In this document: piece by piece, positions 15,895 to 15,915 of the stretch
How the letters are laid out: every line of letters begins with the position of its first letter
Numbering within the stretch: position 1 is the stretch's first letter
DNA from: Proteiniphilum sp.
GTDB lineage: Bacteria > Bacteroidota > Bacteroidia > Bacteroidales > Dysgonomonadaceae
Length of the DNA stretch: 15,915 bases
NCBI GenBank assembly: GCA_016649795.1
Contig: JAENWZ010000022.1
Span: forward strand, 1-15,915
Direction of reading: 5' to 3'
Program-made: the position numbers and the translations under genes
Notes under the pieces: generated by a model
The model's input: the letters and a program-made list of their open reading frames with translations, nothing else
Database searches by the model: none
What the model was told of the DNA's origin: nothing

Positions 15895-15915
15895 CTGTCT
15901 CTTATACACATCTGA
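15895..15915. other. Nextera transposon mosaic-end adapter, not genomic
   Basis: The window ends with the 19-base Tn5 mosaic end CTGTCTCTTATACACATCT (15895-15913) plus GA, as found in Nextera read-through adapter. It replaces the expected codons for the NAD part of the rpoC NADFDGD motif, which shows that it is foreign to the gene. Confidence 0.97.

Overview
The window looks like a chromosomal contig end from a member of the Bacteroidota, most likely order Bacteroidales (a Dysgonomonadaceae/Porphyromonadaceae-type genome would fit; this is inference). The evidence is the recurring promoter word TAnnTTTG upstream of six genes, twice with TTTG exactly 19 bases further upstream; a PurL whose N-terminus (MISFFSTPSQ...) resembles Bacteroidales FGAM synthases; and a broken lipoprotein resembling the N-terminal part of Bacteroidota TlpA-family proteins. 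The last 21 bases are Nextera transposon-end adapter, so this is an assembled (probably metagenomic) contig with an artefactual right edge.

Left block (68-7017, all on the minus strand). In transcription order: purL (de novo purine synthesis), a RhuM-family gene, a 4HBT acyl-CoA thioesterase starting 1 base after the RhuM stop, dprA (ssDNA/RecA-loading protein), and bcp (thiol peroxidase). purL and bcp have their own recognisable promoter elements. The RhuM-like/thioesterase pair looks translationally coupled. An array of 15 phased 7-bp units separates the thioesterase from dprA.

Middle block (7018-10825). A 351-bp divergent region carries back-to-back promoters for purL and a LysE/RhtB-type exporter, plus a perfect palindrome and a hairpin. 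The exporter and a YfcE-like metallophosphoesterase converge and share the four bases TTAA at their stops. A second heptad array, sharing a 15-bp word with the first, precedes ppk (polyphosphate kinase 1).

Right block (10826-15915). A small lipoprotein gene after ppk appears broken by a frameshift. It is followed by an AAA+ ATPase with a DUF4143/nuclease-like C-terminus, whose upstream region has tandem 31-bp repeats each centred on AAAGT-N3-ACTTT or a variant. Then come a strong intrinsic terminator and the C-terminal two thirds of rpoC, cut by the contig end inside the active-site Asp motif.

Most genes are ordinary housekeeping genes. I see no CRISPR array, tRNA, rRNA, insertion sequence or multi-gene defence system. 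The least explained structures are non-coding: the heptad arrays and the phased palindromic repeats upstream of the ATPase gene.
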